A DNA stretch of 31,355 nt, taken from contig RPFO01002199.1 in the NCBI GenBank assembly GCA_009746045.1, positions 1 to 31,355 of the forward strand, in the 5' to 3' direction. A program made the translations under genes and the position numbers. Source of the stretch: Mesostigma viride. Its lineage: Eukaryota > Streptophyta > Mesostigmatophyceae > Mesostigmatales > Mesostigmataceae. The number at the start of each line of letters is the position of its first letter. Within the stretch, counting starts at the first letter, position 1. The notes under the pieces were generated by a model. The model was not told the DNA's origin. It did not search any database and saw only the letters and a list, made by a program, of their open reading frames with translations. Shown here piece after piece: positions 27,679 to 31,355 of the stretch.

Positions 27679-27810
27679 AAAACCTGGCCTCGTGGAGGGG
27701 GGACGAAGAGCCCGAGACATCCGCCTAGGCCGCTGAGCACGCACCACTAAATGCGCCGGAGCTGCCTCAGTGAGGATTCGAACCCCTGACCTCCAAGGTG
27801 CACAGGTTTT
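27679..27810. other. Spacer 1 of the F3 block with B-box-like motif on the minus strand
   Basis: It is the exact reverse complement of 28017-28148. On the minus strand a perfect B-box GGTTCGAATCC lies at 27774-27784. Beside the middle palindrome the minus strand reads AAAACCTG, then a paired ACCT/AGGT variable-arm-like hairpin, the T-arm-like box and CTGAGGC. This resembles the 3' half of a class II tRNA. The opposite end is a decayed inverted copy (AAAACCTGGCCTCGTGGAGG). Confidence 0.55.
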
Positions 27811-28016
27811 AGTTACGTTAAATAGTGCCGGAACCTTTTGCCGCCTGAGGCAAATCGGTCCGTAACACTATTTTGCCCGGAATAACCACTTCCGAGCACC
27901 CAAGTTAATTCGGCCGAATTAACTTGGGTGCTCGGAAGTGGTTATTCCGGGCAAAATAGTGTTACGGACCGATTTGCCTCAGGCGGCAAAAGGTTCCGGC
28001 ACTATTTAACGTAACT
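27811..28016. repeat. Palindromic element F3, copy 2 (centre of the large palindrome)
   Basis: Identical to copy 1. Its own centre is the centre of the 882-bp palindrome, so pairing continues outward through GGTTTT/AAAACC into both spacers. Confidence 0.9.
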
Positions 28017-28148
28017 AAAACCTGTGCACCTTGGAGGTCAGGGGTTCGAATCCTCACTGAGGCAGCTCCGGCGCATTTAGTGGTGCGTGCTCAGCGGCCT
28101 AGGCGGATGTCTCGGGCTCTTCGTCCCCCCTCCACGAGGCCAGGTTTT
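28017..28148. other. Spacer 2 of the F3 block with B-box-like motif on the plus strand
   Basis: Mirror image of spacer 1. The plus strand reads AAAACCTG, a hairpin ACCT-TGG-AGGT, the B-box GGTTCGAATCC at 28043-28053, and CTGAGGCA. The T stem has one G-T pair and one mismatch. No 5' tRNA half is present, so this is a tRNA-like fragment and not a tRNA gene. Confidence 0.55.
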
Positions 28149-28354
28149 AGTTACGTTAAATAGTGCCGGAACCTTTTGCCGCCTGAGGCAAATCGGTCCG
28201 TAACACTATTTTGCCCGGAATAACCACTTCCGAGCACCCAAGTTAATTCGGCCGAATTAACTTGGGTGCTCGGAAGTGGTTATTCCGGGCAAAATAGTGT
28301 TACGGACCGATTTGCCTCAGGCGGCAAAAGGTTCCGGCACTATTTAACGTAACT
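28149..28354. repeat. Palindromic element F3, copy 3
   Basis: Identical to copies 1 and 2. Its right end CGTAACT is followed by the target duplication AAGGG, after which the gypsy reading frame resumes. Confidence 0.9.
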
Positions 28355-28359
28355 AAGGG

Positions 28360-30459
28360 GAGACCGGGCGGTCGGACGAGGCCGCCGGCCTCCCGGCCCC
28401 GCGATCCTCGTGCATAGTGCCCCTTCCCACAGGGGTAGAAGTAGGAGTAGAGTTAGTCAACCAGGTAGAACAGACGCCTGCACCAAATGTGGGCGCGGCC
28501 ACTCTTGAGGCCGATGTAGCATCAGGCAATAATGTAGATAGGACTGGCGGGCAGGCCCCAGAGGTCTCCCCGCCCTCTTCAGGTGCAGACGTGTCGGCGA
28601 CCGAGGTGGAACCAGCTTCAGCCAATCATGTAGATAGGTCTGGCGGACAGGCCCCAAAGGCCTCCCCGCCCTCTGCACCAAGCACCAGAACACTGCATCT
28701 AGTCTTCAGCGGTGGACTGGCGCTCCCCACCACCACACTTGACCCGTTTCTGAAGGAGAAGACGATCCTGGATGTTAAGTTTATGGTGGATACGGGAGCG
28801 ACCACATCTTTTATCCATGAGGCCCTGGTGCGACGCGCTGGCTACACCATTCGCCCACACCCAACGCCCATCAACGTCCGGTACGCCGATGGTAACAAGC
28901 ACCCGTCCCCGGGTCTCGTGGATCTCAAGGCGGTTGTCCAGGGCATCCCGGTAGAGGTAACAGCCACAGTGGCGCCGCTGGGCGCAGCCGACATCATCCT
29001 GGGCGTGGATTGGCAGGATGCCCAGGACGTGACGATCAGTGTCAAGCGCCGGGTGGTTTGGTTTCCTGATGGCTCCTTCTGGTGCCCGCGGCACGAATAC
29101 CTGGCGCATGGCACCGAGGTGCACAACGTTCAGCACGACGCGGGGCCCGAGAAGCCACGACGCCATGCTTCTCAGATGCTGATGAGCAGCAAGACGCTCG
29201 CGCGCAACCTGCAGAAGGGTAAGGAGTACTACATGTACCGCCTTGACTCTGTGCCCCTGATTCAGGAGCTGCTGGAGATCGGCACAGACTTTACTGAGGA
29301 TGAGATCGCGCGCTACAACGCCGTCCTGGCCAAGCGGGAGAAGCTGTTCGACGAGTCTACACCGCAGTTTCCCCCGCCCCGTTCTGTGCTGCACCATATC
29401 CGCCTCAAGGAAGGCTACGGGCCCACCACGTCCCCGATGTACCGGATGGGGCCCGTCGAGCTGATGGAGCTCAAGAAGATCCTGATGGCCCTCCTTGAGC
29501 GTGGTCTGATTGAGCCCAGTAACAGCCCCTTCTCCGCTGGGGTACTCCTTGTGCCCAAGCCTGGGGGCAAGTGGCGGCTCGTCACCGACTACAGGAAGCT
29601 CAACGCGATCACTGTCAAGTCCAAGTACCCGCTCCCGCGCATTGATGACATCTTCAATCGGGTGCAGGGTGCCACCTGCTTCACGGTGATCGACTGCGCC
29701 GATGGGTTTTGGCAGCTCCGCATCGCTGAAGAGGACTGTCACAAGACGCCATACGGACACTACCAGTTCCGCGTGGCGGCGATGGGGCTCTGCAACCCAC
29801 CAGCCAGCTTCCAGATGCTCATGAACGACATCTTGCGGCCCGTCATGGGGACCGCACACCTGCCACAGGTGTCCAGTGACCTGCGCGACCCTCGCAAGGG
29901 GGACAAGCCGCCCTGGTCCTGGAAACGCACTTGCGCTCTGGCCTATCTGGATGACATCCTGGTGTACTCCAAGACCTTCGAGGAGCACCTGGAGGACGTC
30001 GATACGGTCCTGCGCATCATGGAAGACGAGCATCTCTCGGCCCGCAGGGCTAAGGTTCGCGCGGGGCGCAGCGTCCCGTTCCTGGGCCACACGCTTTCTG
30101 CAGCAGGCGTGGCCACGGACCCCGAGAAGATCGCCTCTGTCCAACAGTGGCCAGCTCCGACCGACATGAAGGGCGTGCGTAGCTTCCTGGGGATTGCGTC
30201 ATACTATCGACGCTTCATCCCCAGGTTTGCCACGATCGCGTCGCCCATCAACGCTCTCCTCAAGAAGGGCGTGTCCTTCGTCTGGTCGGCACAGTGCCAG
30301 CAGGCCTTTGAGGCCCTCAAGGCCAGTTTGACTGCGGCCCCAGTGCTCGTGCTCCCAGACCCGTCCCTTCCTTTTGTGGTCGCGACGGATGCCAGCAAGG
30401 TGGCTATCGGCGGGGTCCTCCTGCAGGACCAAGGCAACTTAGGGCTTGCAACCGGTTGA
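28360..30459 (+). pseudogene. pol of the gypsy element: protease, RT, start of RNase H
   Basis: The frame is open directly after the duplication copy AAGGG. A Pro/Ser-rich linker carries a 45-bp direct repeat (28534-28578 and 28630-28674). Protease: FMVDTGATTSFIHEALV (D at 28789) and ILGVDW. RT: PFSAGVLLVPKPGGKWRLV, KYPLPRIDD, a catalytic Asp in TVIDCADGFWQLRI, PPASFQ, and YLDD at 29944-29955. About 25 extra residues sit between ILRPVMG and ALAYLDD, where the family has only a few, and a short deletion follows KT before GHYQF. RT continues with FLGIASYYRRFIPRF, then RNase H with VVATDASKVAIGGVLL. The frame ends at 30457-30459 through a one-base shift. Residues typical of an active RT are present, but the RNase H break makes it inactive. 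Confidence 0.87.
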
Positions 30460-30706
30460 GTACATCTCCCGCACAATGATCCCCGCCGAGCGGAACTATC
30501 CGGTCCACCAGCAGGAGCTGTTGGCTGTGGTCTACTGTTGCCACACATGGCGCCACCACCTGTTGGGCGCGCAGTTTGATGTTGCGGTCAGCGAGACAGG
30601 AGACCTCGACCCCGCCCGTTTGATTATTCACACGGACCATAGGCCCCTGACTCACCTCCTGACGCAGCCAAATCTGACGCCCCGTCAGGCCAGATGGATG
30701 GAGTAA
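30446..30706 (+). pseudogene. RNase H of the gypsy element, middle part in shifted frame
   Basis: It continues RNase H one frame over: PVEYISRTMIPAERNYPVHQ with E in QELLAVVY, then IHTDHRPLTHLLTQPNL with the third catalytic Asp in TDH. It ends at TPRQARWME with a stop at 30704-30706, where a second frameshift leads into the next piece. Confidence 0.82.
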
Positions 30707-31355
30707 CTTTCCCATGCAGTTCGCCCCTTTTAAGATCCAGTACGTGAAGGGTGCGGACAATGTTGTGCCCGACGCCCTCTCCCGTCGTGCTGACTACTGG
30801 TTCTATGAGGACATGGGGGTGCTCCATACCACCTGCGAGGAGGCGCCTGGCGCCCCGCTCTACGATGACCCCCCACGGTCGCCGCGGGCGCGCTACCTGT
30901 TCCACATGAGTCATACCACTCCGGATGCCTTGTCGCCCCCCGATGGCGACGACGACCAGCGCGTGGACGCGCGGTCCCCCGGGGAAGGGGAGGGATCCCA
31001 CACGCGGGTTCCCCTCGGTGCTGTGGCTCAGGGATCCCACACGCGGGTTCCCCTTGGTGCTGTGGCTCAGGCCATTTTTCATCTGGAACCTCTTGGATCT
31101 CCGGTGGTCGTGTCTGAGTACCTACACTCGGCGCTTGACCAACCGGAGGAGGAGGACGAGGCCGATGCGTACACGGTCACATCCCCCCTGGAGACGCTGA
31201 TCAGCCGCTTCACGGTTACTGAGCCGGCCGCCTTGGAGGTGATCAAGTCACACCCCAAGATGATGGGCAGGCTCCCGTGCAAGTTCCAAGAGGGACGCCT
31301 ATACGTCATGGTGCGCCCTGACATGTGGCGCCTCTACATACCCGAGCTCTGTTGA
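30707..31355 (+). pseudogene. RNase H end and linker towards integrase of the gypsy element
   Basis: It begins with the end of RNase H (FKIQYVKGADNVVPDALSRR, including the last catalytic Asp in PDALSRR). An acidic, Pro-rich linker follows, carrying a 13-residue tandem duplication. It ends with RLYVMVRPDMWRLYIPELC and a stop at 31353-31355. In the family the last segment precedes the HHCC zinc finger of integrase, which would lie beyond the window. The stop suggests another lesion or a frame change at the edge. Confidence 0.75.
30992..31069 (+). repeat. 39-bp tandem duplication in the gypsy linker
   Basis: Two adjacent 39-bp copies (30992-31030 and 31031-31069) differ at one base (CCCCTCGG versus CCCCTTGG). 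They encode GSHTRVPLGAVAQ twice, in frame, in a low-complexity linker between RNase H and the expected integrase. Confidence 0.9.

Larger units (their letters stand above)
27473..28354. mobile_element. 882-bp perfect palindrome of three F3 units and two mirrored spacers
   Basis: It starts AGTTACG and ends CGTAACT, and is flanked by the exact 5-bp direct repeat AAGGG (27468-27472 and 28355-28359). It holds three identical 206-bp palindromes (27473-27678, 27811-28016, 28149-28354) separated by two 132-bp spacers that are exact reverse complements. The whole block is symmetric about 27913/27914. No coding capacity is seen. The ends and duplication are the same type as the block in element C and the Copia LTRs. 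An assembly artefact cannot be excluded, but the clean duplication and restored gag-pol frame support a real insertion. Confidence 0.8.
26423..31355 (+). mobile_element. Ty3/gypsy LTR retrotransposon, 5' end lost, 3' end outside the window
   Basis: The order gag, protease (DTGA), RT (YLDD), RNase H and then a linker towards an integrase not yet reached is that of Ty3/gypsy. It is more GC-rich than the Copia elements. A palindromic block splits gag from pol at 27473-28354. RNase H has two frameshifts (near 30440 and 30704), and the last frame stops at the window edge, so this copy is inactive. Confidence 0.88.

Noticed and set aside
27473-28357. GT-AG intron at the F3 block of the gypsy element
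   Set aside because: A GT-AG pair (27474 and 28357) would also keep the frame, but there is almost no room for a branch site before the AG. The exact AAGGG duplication with AGTTA/TAACT ends explains the block better.
28699-30144. Long minus-strand ORF of 481 codons
   Set aside because: It lies exactly opposite the gypsy pol, whose plus-strand frame has clear protease and RT motifs. The reverse frame is open only because of GC-rich codon use.

Overview
This window looks like nuclear DNA of a eukaryote and appears to be built entirely of nested and adjacent transposable elements. I see no convincing host gene. The style (Ty1/copia polyproteins with long Gln/Asn runs, a Ty3/gypsy element whose reverse transcriptase (RT) reads ADGFWQ where SGYHQ is usual, and many foldback repeats) suits an alga or another protist, but the species cannot be named from the sequence.

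Layout. (1) 1-8882, plus strand: Copia-like element A, 5' end outside the window. It is split in gag by a 1.77-kb insertion (1854-3625, duplication ATTAG) and broken by at least six frameshifts. Its 3' LTR is 8410-8882. (2) 8883-9514: a remnant of a LINE-type reverse transcriptase. (3) 9515-17031, minus strand: Copia-like element B, with two 521-bp LTRs that I read as identical and an almost intact 1779-codon gag-pol. (4) 17035-26127, minus strand: related but older Copia-like element C, with 698-bp LTRs, broken gag and intact pol. It carries a 1050-bp block of palindromic repeats (23368-24417, duplication AAGAC). (5) 26128-26422: flank rich in a TACGGCGTATT-like motif. (6) 26423-31355, plus strand: Ty3/gypsy element, 3' end outside the window. 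Its gag-pol frame is split by a perfect 882-bp palindrome (27473-28354, duplication AAGGG).

A, B and C form one lineage with three unusual traits. The only protease-like domain lies between integrase and reverse transcriptase, with DTQA or DTNA where DTGA or DSGA is expected. The RT catalytic box reads HGDD instead of YVDD. The LTRs end in AGTTA...TAACT, not TG...CA.

The non-coding palindromic blocks in C and in the gypsy element use the same AGTTA...TAACT ends and are flanked by exact 5-bp duplications. They are therefore candidates for small elements moved by the Copia-like machinery. Each block alternates roughly 200-bp self-complementary units with spacers that carry tRNA T-arm/B-box-like motifs facing outward from the palindromes. 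This is the part of the window most likely to be undescribed.
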